Shown here piece after piece: positions 52,218 through 61,699 of a stretch of DNA of 64,000 nucleotides; position 1 is the stretch's first letter, and the number at the start of each line of letters is the position of its first letter. The DNA is taken from positions 1-64,000 of the forward strand of contig CACXLJ010000003.1 of assembly GCA_902768435.1 (NCBI GenBank). The letters are read 5' to 3'. A program made the position numbers and the translations under genes. The notes beneath the pieces were generated by a model. That model ran no database searches, was not told the DNA's origin, and worked only from the letters and a program-made list of their open reading frames with translations. The stretch is from an uncultured Bacteroidales bacterium. GTDB lineage: Bacteria; Bacteroidota; Bacteroidia; Bacteroidales; Muribaculaceae.

Positions 52218-53204
52218 ATGAACCGCAAACCGTCCATAACGAGAGTGCTACTCTTTGCCATCGTGTGCTGTCTCGCAGTCGCTTTCAATGTGCAGGCACA
52301 GCACCCCGTGCGCATAGGCATCGCCTGGGTGCCCAATGCCAAGGCCTACGACCGCGTGGTGCGCTCCATCGAGGCGGCGGGAGGCGAGGCCGTTATATTG
52401 CCCCAGATGCGCGCAGCGGCTCTCAAATACGACGGCACACAACTGTTGCCACAGTATGTTGACGAAAACGGAGTCCTGCTCCAGCAGTATGCCGACATGG
52501 TGAAAATCGACACCTATGCTGGCACTGGTGCCGATAGCCTGATGAAAGACATTGACGCTGTCGTTTTCCTGGGCGGTGGCGACATCAGTTCCACGCTCTT
52601 TGCCAAGCCTCAGCCCTGGCATGGGATTGAAGAAGACAACAACTGTAATGCCGAGCGTGACATTTCGGAATATCTCACCATGTCCTATTGTCTCGACCAC
52701 AACATACCGCTCTTGGGGCTGTGCCGAGGCATGCAGATGCTTGCCGTGGTCTCGGGGGTGCCACTCATCCAGGATCTTGGCCAATATTTTGCCACACAGG
52801 GCAAGGATTACCACTACTTGCACCGCATGCAGCGCGATGAACAAGGAAAGAGGTACTATACCCCTCATGATGTGACGGTGACCGACACCACATCCATCCT
52901 CTACAGCATTGCTGGCACTGTGCACATCCGCAAAGTGCCCTCGTGGCACCATCAGGCTTGTGGCGATGTGACGGGTACACCACTCAAGGTGACAGCCATC
53001 ACCCTCACCGACGGCATTCCTGTGGTCGAAGCCATTGAGCGCACCGATGTTACCTTTGCCCTGGGCGTGCAGTTCCACCCCGAAGAGGCTGTGCGCATGA
53101 ACCTCGATGGCGAGGCCGCTGCAAGCTTCATGCCCATCAATGAGGGCCTCGCCTTCTTCCGCGCCCTCATCAACCAAGCCGAGAAAATGAAAATAAGTAG
53201 ATAG
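52218..53204 (+). CDS. Secreted gamma-glutamyl hydrolase-like peptidase (C26)
   Basis: The ATG at 52218 is preferred over an in-frame TTG three codons upstream. The 328-residue product has a signal sequence ending VQAQ and a class I glutamine amidotransferase-like fold of the PuuD/peptidase C26 type. The catalytic triad is visible as the Cys of LGLCRGMQML (about residue 170) with His and Glu in VQFHPEEA (about 289). VFLGGGDI is the oxyanion region. PuuD homologues are usually cytosolic; the signal here points to action on periplasmic gamma-glutamyl peptides. The NhaC gene follows after 35 bp. Confidence 0.87.
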   Translation: MNRKPSITRVLLFAIVCCLAVAFNVQAQHPVRIGIAWVPNAKAYDRVVRSIEAAGGEAVILPQMRAAALKYDGTQLLPQYVDENGVLLQQYADMVKIDTYAGTGADSLMKDIDAVVFLGGGDISSTLFAKPQPWHGIEEDNNCNAERDISEYLTMSYCLDHNIPLLGLCRGMQMLAVVSGVPLIQDLGQYFATQGKDYHYLHRMQRDEQGKRYYTPHDVTVTDTTSILYSIAGTVHIRKVPSWHHQACGDVTGTPLKVTAITLTDGIPVVEAIERTDVTFALGVQFHPEEAVRMNLDGEAAASFMPINEGLAFFRALINQAEKMKISR

Positions 53205-53239
53205 AACTATAACCCCCTTAAAAACGAACCTGTTTCCTC

Positions 53240-54718
53240 ATGAACGAATACAAACTTCCTCATCCGCTCATAGCCAGCATCCCCATTGTGGTACTCATTG
53301 CCCTGCTGGGCGTTTCCATCGCCCTCTTCGGCAGCGACTCGCTGAGCGGTGGCAGCCAGATTTCCCTCATCATTGGCATGGCGGTGTGCGTACTCATCTC
53401 CATGATTTTCTATCGTGTGCCCTGGAAGGCGTTTGAGAAACAGATGCAGAAGACGATGGGCGGCATCTTCGTCACCCTGCTCATCCTGCTCTCGGTGGGT
53501 ATGCTTGCCGGGGCGTGGATGATTAGCGGGGTGGTGCCCACACTCATCTACTATGGCGTGCAGATTCTCTCGCCACAGTTCTTCCTGGTCACTGCCTGCA
53601 TCATCTGCTCGCTTGTGTCGCTGTTGTCGGGTAGTTCCTGGACCACCATCGCCACCATTGGTGTGGCGCTGCTAGGTGTGGGCAACGCACTGGGCATCTC
53701 GCAGGCCTGGACTGCTGGTGCCATCATCTCGGGGGCCTACTTCGGCGACAAGATGTCGCCCTTGAGCGATACCACCATCTTGGCATCATCCACCACTCGC
53801 GTCGACATCTTCGTGCACATCCGCTACATGATGCACACCACGGTGCCCGCGTTGGCCATTTCGCTGATTATCTTCTTCATTGCCGGATTGGGACACACAA
53901 GCACCACAACCCTCAATATCGAACAGTATACCAAGGGATTGGAATCAACCTTCAATATCTCGCTGTGGACGCTGCTCGTGCCGTTGCTCACGGGTGTGCT
54001 CATCGCCCGCCGTGTGCCCTCGCTCATCGTACTCTTTGTCTCGTCGATTATGGCGGGCATCATGGCGCTCATCCTGCAGCCGCACATACTCACCACCATT
54101 GCCGACGATGCTTCGCTCACCTCGGTGGCAGCCGTTACCAAGGGCCTCGCCATCACCTTCTATGGCGCTACGGCCATCGACACAGGTTTTCCTGCGCTCA
54201 ACGACCTGGTTTCGACTGGTGGCATGGCTGGTATGCTCAACACCATTTGGCTCATTATCTGCGCCATGTGCTTTGGTTCGGTGATGGTGGCAAGTCGCAT
54301 GCTCGAGAGCATCACGCGCTGCATCATCAGATTTGTGCACAATCGTTTCAGCACGGTTGGGTCCACTGTGATTACCGGCCTTTTCCTCAATCTCACCACG
54401 GGCGATCAGTTCATCAGCATCGTGCTCACAGCCGATATGTTCAAGGATGTATATGGCAAGCAGGGCTACGAACAGCGGCTGCTGAGCCGCACCACCGAAG
54501 ATGCCGCTACCGTAACCTCGGTGCTCGTGCCCTGGAACACCTGCGGCATGACGCAGGCCACCGTGCTGGGCGTGCCCACGCTCACCTATTTGCCTTATTG
54601 CTTTTTCAATTTGCTATGCCCCTGCATGACGCTCCTCATCGCCGCCCTCGGCTGGCGCATCAAGCGCATCCCACCATCGTCCGAAATCACTCCTGAAGCC
54701 GAACCCGACTTGGGTTGA
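53240..54718 (+). CDS. NhaC family Na+/H+ antiporter-like transporter
   Basis: A 492-residue inner-membrane protein with about 12 helices. SGAYFGDKMSPLSDTTILAS (about 169-188) is the NhaC-family signature. The second half contains TTGDQFISIVLTADMF and WNTCGMTQATVLGVPTLTYLPY, which also match. The family exchanges Na+ for H+; some members exchange organic acids (for example malate/lactate), so the substrate is open. It is in an apparent operon with the secreted C26 peptidase, which could mean uptake of a product of that enzyme. Confidence 0.88.
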   Translation: MNEYKLPHPLIASIPIVVLIALLGVSIALFGSDSLSGGSQISLIIGMAVCVLISMIFYRVPWKAFEKQMQKTMGGIFVTLLILLSVGMLAGAWMISGVVPTLIYYGVQILSPQFFLVTACIICSLVSLLSGSSWTTIATIGVALLGVGNALGISQAWTAGAIISGAYFGDKMSPLSDTTILASSTTRVDIFVHIRYMMHTTVPALAISLIIFFIAGLGHTSTTTLNIEQYTKGLESTFNISLWTLLVPLLTGVLIARRVPSLIVLFVSSIMAGIMALILQPHILTTIADDASLTSVAAVTKGLAITFYGATAIDTGFPALNDLVSTGGMAGMLNTIWLIICAMCFGSVMVASRMLESITRCIIRFVHNRFSTVGSTVITGLFLNLTTGDQFISIVLTADMFKDVYGKQGYEQRLLSRTTEDAATVTSVLVPWNTCGMTQATVLGVPTLTYLPYCFFNLLCPCMTLLIAALGWRIKRIPPSSEITPEAEPDLG

Positions 54719-54733
54719 ATTATAATCTTTCCC

Positions 54734-56788
54734 TCATCGGTTTATGATACCATTGTCAGTGTCTCTTAAATTGATGGTTTTATCGGCCGACTGATGTTTT
54801 CGGCCTCGGCTTAATCGCCATGATATGTTAAGCGATAAACTGTTGCCGCTATCTCTATCGTTTAAGACGAGGTGCTTGTAAAGATTCCGATTTAGAATCT
54901 CGCTCTCAGAAACCTTGTAGTTATTGATGAAAGGATTTGACCATGTGAGTGAGAATTGCCAATCCTTATAGCTGTACGAGCATTGTAAGGTCGTATAAGC
55001 TCCGCTATATCCCTTTGTTTCGCCCTCTAAGAAGCGAAAGCCATTGTTAGCATAAGCCAGCAAAGTGAATTTTCCGAGATAGGCTGTGACACCAGCTGAA
55101 TAGAACCACGATGTGTAGCAATGCGTATAGTCAAAGCCGTAATTGAAGCAACGCATCATTCCTCCGTTTGCATTAATCTGTAGTTTATTGGGGCTAATCC
55201 AATAACTTGCGTATGCCATTGCATTCAATACATTAATAGCTTTCTGATTGATCTGTGTATAGATAAACTTGTCGTCGGCCGTACGCTCATAGAGTGCCAT
55301 ATTGGGTTTGTCGCAATGTCTGTAGAATCCTTCTGCAAATGTGCTCCATCTGTCATCGTTATACGACAGGCGTAATGTGTGTTCCGTGTCACGGGCTGGC
55401 TTGAGGTTGGGATTGCCGACAGTATATTCTATGCTGTTTGTCTGAATGGTGGCATCGCTGATCATAGCAATACGCGAAGCACGGTCTTTCATCTCGAAGG
55501 TATAGCTTAGTTGCATCCCATTCATGATATTATAAGCCAGCGTTGCCTTCGGGCGGAATGTCCAAAAGTCGTAATGATGCTCATTCTGATTGTAGTGTAT
55601 GTAGCTTGCTCCCAAACCAAATGAATAGCGTAAGTCCTTGAGTGAGCCTTTTATCTCGCTGAATGCATAAACGCTGTTCTGATTCAACTCTGTCAGGGCA
55701 AAAGCATCGCCCATATAATCATTTTTCGTGTATTTGTAGCGATAGTTTACTCCTGCCGATATCGTGAATGGTTTCAGTTGGTTTTCGTAGACTATTTCAG
55801 ATAATGCCGAGACCGTCTTGCCATTCACATCATATTGATAAGGTGCTCCCTCATCGTAATAATTGCTGCTTTTCGTGGCAATGTATGTGCCAACAGCATT
55901 TGCCGTGATTGACTGACGCGGAGTGAGTTGGCTGAAGAAATACAAGTCAAGGACAGGAGAATTAGAATGGGCACTCTCTCTGCTAAATGAGCTATATCGC
56001 TTTGCGCCATCTATAATGTCCTTGATTGAATAATTACCTGGAGTCTTATTCAGACTCTCACTCAAAGATGCCTGAAATACAAATGCTGTAGAATCTGCCA
56101 GATTGTAGGTCAGCTTCATGTCATGGCTGTGTGCCTTTCTGAGGGTCTCGACATCTTCACGCTCTATAGTGTGGATGCCACCATCATTCAAGGTATATTC
56201 AGCCCATTCAGTTGCCCGCATTCCATTTAACTTATAACCACTATAATTGTAGGAGACAGTAAACTCGCTTTTCTTATGGTTCCATTTACCATATACTGTA
56301 CCATCACCTTGCCAAGAAGTGAGGGTGGGAGTAATGTCAACACCTATCGTGTAACCTGAGTCCTCGTGCTTGGTGATAATGTTGATGACATAGGCCACAC
56401 CTTCACCATAACGCACACCGGGATTGTCGATGAAGTCTATTTTGCTTATGAGTTTGGGATCAAGTGCCAGCATTTCCCCTTTGTCGACGATGATACCATT
56501 GATTCTTAGTTGCACACTGCCTCTGCCATCTATTGCAGTTATAGAATGTGTTACACCATCAATTCGGAGGTTGGGCAATGAGAGTTTCTGTAGAAGGCTA
56601 TAACCGTTGTTTGAGGCGCTCTTTTGGGCAACAGTGGGGTAAAGCATTTGTCCGTCGGCCTTGCTGATGACCTTGGCGCCTTTAACTACGATTTCATCTA
56701 GAGTAACGGTCTTCTCTTCATTCTGAGCAAAGGCCGAGAATGAAAAAAGATTAATGAGAACGAATAAAATAAATAGTTTCATTTGCAT
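54734..56788 (-). CDS. TonB-dependent receptor-like outer-membrane beta-barrel protein
   Basis: A 684-residue outer-membrane protein with signal MKLFILFVLINLFSFSAFA (ATG at 56782 or 56788). A plug-like domain (about 25-150) begins VTLDEIVVKGAKVISKADGQ and contains IDGRGSVQLRINGIIVDKGE. A long barrel follows. The N-terminal CarboxypepD_reg-like domain usual in this group is absent. A -7 box (TACCTTTGC) lies about 20 bp upstream. The gene for a membrane-anchored winged-helix regulator lies upstream on the same strand, 99 bp away, which suggests a regulator-receptor pair. Confidence 0.82.
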   Translation of the reverse strand: MQMKLFILFVLINLFSFSAFAQNEEKTVTLDEIVVKGAKVISKADGQMLYPTVAQKSASNNGYSLLQKLSLPNLRIDGVTHSITAIDGRGSVQLRINGIIVDKGEMLALDPKLISKIDFIDNPGVRYGEGVAYVINIITKHEDSGYTIGVDITPTLTSWQGDGTVYGKWNHKKSEFTVSYNYSGYKLNGMRATEWAEYTLNDGGIHTIEREDVETLRKAHSHDMKLTYNLADSTAFVFQASLSESLNKTPGNYSIKDIIDGAKRYSSFSRESAHSNSPVLDLYFFSQLTPRQSITANAVGTYIATKSSNYYDEGAPYQYDVNGKTVSALSEIVYENQLKPFTISAGVNYRYKYTKNDYMGDAFALTELNQNSVYAFSEIKGSLKDLRYSFGLGASYIHYNQNEHHYDFWTFRPKATLAYNIMNGMQLSYTFEMKDRASRIAMISDATIQTNSIEYTVGNPNLKPARDTEHTLRLSYNDDRWSTFAEGFYRHCDKPNMALYERTADDKFIYTQINQKAINVLNAMAYASYWISPNKLQINANGGMMRCFNYGFDYTHCYTSWFYSAGVTAYLGKFTLLAYANNGFRFLEGETKGYSGAYTTLQCSYSYKDWQFSLTWSNPFINNYKVSESEILNRNLYKHLVLNDRDSGNSLSLNISWRLSRGRKHQSADKTINLRDTDNGIINR

Positions 56789-56887
56789 CGAACTTTTTTG
56801 ATTTTCGATGCAAAGGTATTACGAAATTAAAACAATGCCAGATATGTTACCTGACATCTTTCTGACATTTCTCTGACATTAACCTAA

Positions 56888-57586
56888 CTATTTGATTTCC
56901 AATTTGTAACATTTACCTCTATCAGACACTATTTTCAACTTGCAATTAGCTTCCAAGATGGGTTTTACTCGTTTGATAAGAGTGTAAAGTGTGTCGCTGG
57001 CATCGGGCTTCTTGGGCCACAGACGGTCACAAATTTCTTGCTTGGATAGTGAATGAGATTCAGTCTTCATAAACATCTCCATAAGGGAATGCTGCATCGG
57101 AGTGAAATGAATAGGTTTGCCCTTAGCCGTAATAAATTTGTCATTGGCCAATATAATGCCGCCATAACTCAGACCTTTTGCAAACAGCTCAGGCTTAAAC
57201 TTGCGCATATACCACAGACTGCACATGATCCACAGAATGCCGGCAAACAATAATGCCCCAGATGCTCGTTGATCAGAAAGCATCAGTATGGTCATAAAGT
57301 CGCAATTTGCTTGTGCCACCATCTGCGTCTCCTGACGGCCAGCTTTTCTAATTGATGTCATGGCAATGCATGCGGTATTTTTCAGTTCGGCGATGGTGAG
57401 ATGACTGCGATAGCATCGAATGGTGTCAGCATTGACCACATCGGTCGGCATTTCGGCAAGAGTGAGTTTAAGCGCATTGTTCACATCTCGTGTTATTATG
57501 TTTTCGGTACTTTTATAGCTACCTATTCCTGAACACAACGCACAAAGCATGATGAAAACGAATATAACGAAAGGAAGTTTTTTCAT
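56888..57586 (-). CDS. Membrane-anchored winged-helix transcriptional regulator
   Basis: A 232-residue protein with an N-terminal membrane segment (LPFVIFVFIMLCALCSGIG), a periplasmic segment of about 85 residues with two Cys, a second membrane helix (about 110-128, GALLFAGILWIMCSLWYM) and a cytosolic C-terminal OmpR/PhoB-type winged helix. The last contains TPMQHSLMEMFMKTESHSLS, ICDRLWP and DTLYTLIKRVKPIL. One-component regulators of this kind sense an envelope signal and bind DNA directly. ToxR and CadC have the opposite order, with the DNA-binding domain first. It is upstream of the outer-membrane barrel gene. Confidence 0.82.
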   Translation of the reverse strand: MKKLPFVIFVFIMLCALCSGIGSYKSTENIITRDVNNALKLTLAEMPTDVVNADTIRCYRSHLTIAELKNTACIAMTSIRKAGRQETQMVAQANCDFMTILMLSDQRASGALLFAGILWIMCSLWYMRKFKPELFAKGLSYGGIILANDKFITAKGKPIHFTPMQHSLMEMFMKTESHSLSKQEICDRLWPKKPDASDTLYTLIKRVKPILEANCKLKIVSDRGKCYKLEIK

Positions 57587-57659
57587 CGGTATAAATTCTT
57601 ATTTGGTATTCAATATTTCAATCATTTTCTTAACATCTGGCAATGCACGGTGGAAGTCC

Positions 57660-59657
57660 TTAGGGCCTGTAGATGAGTTGGTTGGTGTTCATGCGGTGCA
57701 TGTATTGCTGAATCATCGATTTCAGTTCGCGCTCCATTTGTGCCTGCTCAGGTGCTTGCCCCACCAGGTTGTGGCGCAGCATGGGGTCGGTTCTGAAGCG
57801 ATACATCGCCTTCACGCGTTCGCCGTCGAACTGCATCATCCACTCGCCTTTAAAGTACTGGTAAATGCCGTTGTTGTAGTTCAACGCCCAGGTCTGTTCA
57901 GGTGGTGTGCTCAGCAGATCGCAGCCAAAACTCAGGTAAGGCTGGTCATAGCCCACCACATGCAACAGCGTGGGCATAATGGAGGCCTGCTGCGCGATGA
58001 CATCGGAGCGGATGCCTGGCGTGAGGCTGCCGTCGGGCGTGAAGAAGATGATGGGTATCGAGTAGAGCCCCTGGTCGGTCTTGTAGAATGAGTGCGTGCT
58101 CCTGTTGGTGTGGTCGGCAACAATCACGAATACGGTGTTCTGGTACCAGGGTTCGTGGCTGGCTTTCTCGAAGAAGCGGCGCAGGGCTAGGTCGGTATAG
58201 CGTATGCACTTGTGCATGGGGTTGCCGCCCTCTTCCTTGAACTCGTTGGCATATTGTTCGGGCACCTTATAGGGGTGATGTGACGAGGCGGTGAACACGG
58301 TGGCCACAAAGGGCTGCTTGAAGGTGCCGATGTGCTGCTCCATGAATTGCAAGAAGGGTTCGTCCCAAATGGCCCAGGTACCGTCAAAGTCGTCGTCGCC
58401 CTTGAAATTGGGGTCGGCATTAAACTCGGTGCGGCCATAATACTCCTTGTAGCCCGTTGCGCGAGCAAAGGCCTCAAAGCCCATCGACCCGTTCTGCGCT
58501 CCGTGGAAGAAAGCGGTGTGGTAACCCTTGCCGGCCAGCATCTTGGCGATGCCCGTCAGGTCGTTCATCGAGGCTGGGGTGAGGATAAACGGCTCTCGCA
58601 TCATGGGTATGCTCGAGATCACACTGGGCATGGCATCGATGCTCTTGCGTCCGTTGGCAAACGAGTATTCAAAGGTGAGCGAGCGGTTGATGAGCGAGTC
58701 GGTAAAGGGGGCGTAACCCTTGTAGTTGGGGCCAATGTTGCGGTGGTTGAGCGCACCTATGTATTCCTTGCCATAGCTCTCAATGATGATAATCACCACA
58801 TTCTTCTTGTTCATCACAGCACCCGAATCGGGCATGTGAATGGGTGAGAAGACGGCCTCCATCTCTTGTTGGCTGGCGAAGTATTTGGGTTCGTCAAACA
58901 CATTCTTGCCTATGGTGCGCAGCATCGAGAAGGGAGTGTTGAGCACGAGGGCGGCCTCGATGGGACGGTCCACATACTGGTTGGCGTTACTGATGGTGAT
59001 GGGACGCACAGCCGTGGTGAAACCGCCGCGCATGCCGCCTATCATCAAGCCCACCATCGCCAGCAGGCTAACGAGGCAGGTGAGGTCATATTTCACCCAG
59101 TTCAGCCGTTTGTAGTGGAGTCTGGGTTTCACATAGCACTTCCACATGAAGAAGATGAGCGCTGCGGCAATGAGCACCAGATACCAGTGCCGCACAATCT
59201 CGGTGCCGAAGATACTTGCCAGGTTGTTCTCGTTCTGGAACTCGGTGAACACAGTGCTTGTGGTGCGGCGCGAAGTGTATTGGAAATAGACCGTGTCGCA
59301 CAGGTTCATCACCACCGCCAGCGAGTTCATCACCACATAGATCCATTTGCACATCTTCTGGAACCAGGGCCTTTCCTTGTAGTGCAGCGGGAGCAGCATG
59401 AGCACAATGTAGATGCACAGGGTGTACATGATGGCCGAGGTGTCGAACATCACACCACCGCGCAGCATTTCCATCAGGTGGCTGGCGCTCAGGTTGTCGC
59501 TGAAGTAACTGTAGTTTACCAGCAGGAACACGATGCGGCACACGAAATACACAATGTAGGCAATGGCGAGGTTGCAAAGCAAGGCAAGCAACGGCGATGC
59601 CACGCTATCTTTCACTATATGGGATATCTTCTTGAAAAACTCTTTCAGTTTCGTCAT
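57660..59657 (-). CDS. LTA synthase family inner-membrane sulfatase
   Basis: A 665-residue protein with five N-terminal membrane helices (about 15-210) and a periplasmic sulfatase/alkaline-phosphatase-fold domain. The metal site is marked by VVIIIIESYGKEYIG (Glu), NGRKSIDAMPS (Ser in the place of the LtaS Thr nucleophile), and FVIVADHTNRS (Asp-His). Gram-negative members may transfer phosphoglycerol or phosphoethanolamine to surface glycans; substrate unknown. It lies 19 bp after a small membrane protein gene and is the last of a three-gene operon led by a GH3-like ligase. Confidence 0.87.
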   Translation of the reverse strand: MTKLKEFFKKISHIVKDSVASPLLALLCNLAIAYIVYFVCRIVFLLVNYSYFSDNLSASHLMEMLRGGVMFDTSAIMYTLCIYIVLMLLPLHYKERPWFQKMCKWIYVVMNSLAVVMNLCDTVYFQYTSRRTTSTVFTEFQNENNLASIFGTEIVRHWYLVLIAAALIFFMWKCYVKPRLHYKRLNWVKYDLTCLVSLLAMVGLMIGGMRGGFTTAVRPITISNANQYVDRPIEAALVLNTPFSMLRTIGKNVFDEPKYFASQQEMEAVFSPIHMPDSGAVMNKKNVVIIIIESYGKEYIGALNHRNIGPNYKGYAPFTDSLINRSLTFEYSFANGRKSIDAMPSVISSIPMMREPFILTPASMNDLTGIAKMLAGKGYHTAFFHGAQNGSMGFEAFARATGYKEYYGRTEFNADPNFKGDDDFDGTWAIWDEPFLQFMEQHIGTFKQPFVATVFTASSHHPYKVPEQYANEFKEEGGNPMHKCIRYTDLALRRFFEKASHEPWYQNTVFVIVADHTNRSTHSFYKTDQGLYSIPIIFFTPDGSLTPGIRSDVIAQQASIMPTLLHVVGYDQPYLSFGCDLLSTPPEQTWALNYNNGIYQYFKGEWMMQFDGERVKAMYRFRTDPMLRHNLVGQAPEQAQMERELKSMIQQYMHRMNTNQLIYRP

Positions 59658-59676
59658 CAGACTTCAAATAAGGGGG

Positions 59677-59958
59677 TTAATGTATAAGCATCATGCAAGC
59701 AAAGGCAATGTACGAGAGCCACAGCACGGCCAGTATCACCCATGCCACATAGGGCCGCTCTTCGTAGCACCGGTGTGCCAGGTAGCCCGACGCCAGCGCG
59801 TAGATGGGCATCGCCAGTATCAGAAAGCGTTCGGTGCTGGTTTGCATCTGGTGGCCTCTAATCATGAGCAGGGGCCAGAATACCAGGGGCAGCAGCGAAA
59901 TGTAGACTACTTTTTTGAAGCCGCGTGGCGATAAATTCTTTATATCAAATTGTTCCAT
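59677..59958 (-). CDS. Small three-helix membrane protein
   Basis: A 93-residue protein with three hydrophobic segments (LPLVFWPLLMI, LAMPIYALASGYLA and VAWVILAVLWLSYIAFACM) and short charged loops. It is not recognised. Its position between the GH3-like ligase (18 bp) and the LTA synthase-like sulfatase (19 bp) implies co-expression and perhaps a complex with the latter. Confidence 0.65.
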   Translation of the reverse strand: MEQFDIKNLSPRGFKKVVYISLLPLVFWPLLMIRGHQMQTSTERFLILAMPIYALASGYLAHRCYEERPYVAWVILAVLWLSYIAFACMMLIH

Positions 59959-59976
59959 AGCACATAAACAATTATT

Positions 59977-61491
59977 TCAGTGGTTAAATGTTAGCATGTC
60001 GTCGATGGTGTCGCGGTTGTTGCTCAGACGCGGTATCTTGCGCTGACCGCCCAGTTTGCCGGTTGAGCCCAGCCAGCGGTCAAACAGTCCCTCTTCGGCA
60101 ATCACCAGCGTGGGAGCATCGAGGAAGATGTTGCCGCTGCGCTTGGCGGCGTAGTCACTGTTTACCTGTTGCAGGCGTTCGTCAAGGGCGCGCATGAAGG
60201 CGGCAGGGTCGGCGGGCTTGGTAGAAAACTCGATGAGCCACTCGTGGCGGCCGTGGGTGTTGTCGCCGGCATAGACGGGCGCAGCCGTGTAGTTGAGCAC
60301 CTCGGCTCCTGTGGCGGCCGATGCTGCCGTGATGGCGTCGTCGGCATTGTGCACCATGAGTTCTTCGCCAAAGGCATTGATAAAACTCTTGGTGCGGCCG
60401 GCTATCTTGATTTTCACGGGGTGGGTCTGCTCAATGGTCACCGTGTCGCCAATGCGGTAGCGCCACAGGCCGTTGCAGGCCGTGATTACCAGTTCGTAGG
60501 TCTTGCCCGCCTCAATTTCCCAGATGGGGTACACCTCGGGAGTACTGCTGTCGATATCCTCAATGGGGATGAACTCGTAGAACACGCCCACATCGAGCAG
60601 CAGCAGCATGGCGGTGGTTTCCCAGTCGCTCTGCACGGCAAAGAAGCCCTCGCTGGCGTTATAGGTGTCCAGGAAGTGCATCTTGCTCATGTCGCAAATC
60701 TTCTCATATTGCTCGCGGTAGGGGGCAAAGGCAATGCCACCATGGAAGAATACCTCCAGATTGGGCCACACCTCGTGTATGCAGCTCGCTCCCTTGCGCT
60801 TGAGCACCTCCTTGAGCACTGTGAGGAACCACGACGGCACACCGCTCAGGTTGGTGATGTTCTCGTTGATGCTGGCATCGACCAGTGCAGGCAGTTTCTC
60901 GCTCCAGTCTTCCATGAGCGCCACGCGCTTGCTGGGCACGCGAAAGAGGTTCACCACGGGGTTGATGTTGTTGATGAGCGTGGCCGAGAGGTCGCCCACA
61001 TGGGTGCCGGGCTTCAGATTCAGTTCGTTGGCAAAACTACCGCCCAGTATGAATCCTTTGCCTGCGAACAGGCGGCTATCGGGGTTCAGGTTCAGGTAGT
61101 GCGACACCACATCGCTCGCACCCTGGTAGTGATTCTTGCGCAGGGCAGCGGTGGTGATGGGTATGTACTTGCTCTTGCCGTCGCTTGTGCCCGACGATTG
61201 GGCAAAGTGGAAGGTGCGGCCGGGCCACAGCACATCTTTCTCGCCGTTCACCATGCGCATGATCATTGGGCGCAGGTCCTCGTAGCGATACAGCGGCACT
61301 GTGCTGGCAAACTGCTTGTAGGTGCGCACGCGCGAGAAGTTGTACTTGCGGCCTATCGTCGTCAGGGCGGCGCGCTCAATGAGTTTCACCAGTTCGCCTT
61401 GCTGAATGCTGTCGGCATAGTCCTTATAGCGCAGTTGCGTGTGCAATCGGTCGATGAAGTGCTTGCGGGCAAGGGGTGTGAAGTTTATCAT
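59977..61491 (-). CDS. GH3 auxin-responsive promoter family-like ligase
   Basis: A 504-residue adenylating enzyme of the GH3 family. The ATP-binding motif FHFAQSSGTSDGKSKYIPIT (about 93-112) is characteristic. Later motifs YNASEGFFA (about 280) and LWRYRIGDTV (about 345) are in the usual order, as is the C-terminal region with RTKSFINAFGEELM. Plant GH3 enzymes conjugate acyl acids such as auxin to amino acids. Bacterial members are common in Bacteroidetes, but their substrates are unknown. It is first in an operon with two membrane proteins of envelope type. Confidence 0.9.
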   Translation of the reverse strand: MINFTPLARKHFIDRLHTQLRYKDYADSIQQGELVKLIERAALTTIGRKYNFSRVRTYKQFASTVPLYRYEDLRPMIMRMVNGEKDVLWPGRTFHFAQSSGTSDGKSKYIPITTAALRKNHYQGASDVVSHYLNLNPDSRLFAGKGFILGGSFANELNLKPGTHVGDLSATLINNINPVVNLFRVPSKRVALMEDWSEKLPALVDASINENITNLSGVPSWFLTVLKEVLKRKGASCIHEVWPNLEVFFHGGIAFAPYREQYEKICDMSKMHFLDTYNASEGFFAVQSDWETTAMLLLLDVGVFYEFIPIEDIDSSTPEVYPIWEIEAGKTYELVITACNGLWRYRIGDTVTIEQTHPVKIKIAGRTKSFINAFGEELMVHNADDAITAASAATGAEVLNYTAAPVYAGDNTHGRHEWLIEFSTKPADPAAFMRALDERLQQVNSDYAAKRSGNIFLDAPTLVIAEEGLFDRWLGSTGKLGGQRKIPRLSNNRDTIDDMLTFNH

Positions 61492-61643
61492 CTCTCAACA
61501 GGTTTTTGCTTCGGGGCGGGGTAGGGCACCAACTGCCTGCTCGCCCTTTTCAAGGCAAATTTAATGATTATTTCTGAATCGTACGGTAGCCAAACCCAAT
61601 AATTTGTTTTTTGCTAACTTAAGAATACCCAAAGCACCACGAA

Positions 61644-61676
61644 AAAAGGCCCTTGCCGTGCGTGGCAAGAGCCTTT
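61644..61676 (-). terminator. Terminator of the beta-helix protein gene
   Basis: On the minus strand, AAAGGCTCTTGCC pairs with GGCAAGGGCCTTT around a six-base loop, with one internal mismatch and a following T-run. It lies about 25 bp beyond the stop codon of the minus-strand gene at 61700. Confidence 0.85.
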
Positions 61677-61699
61677 GGTGCGGTTAGATCGCAAAATGT

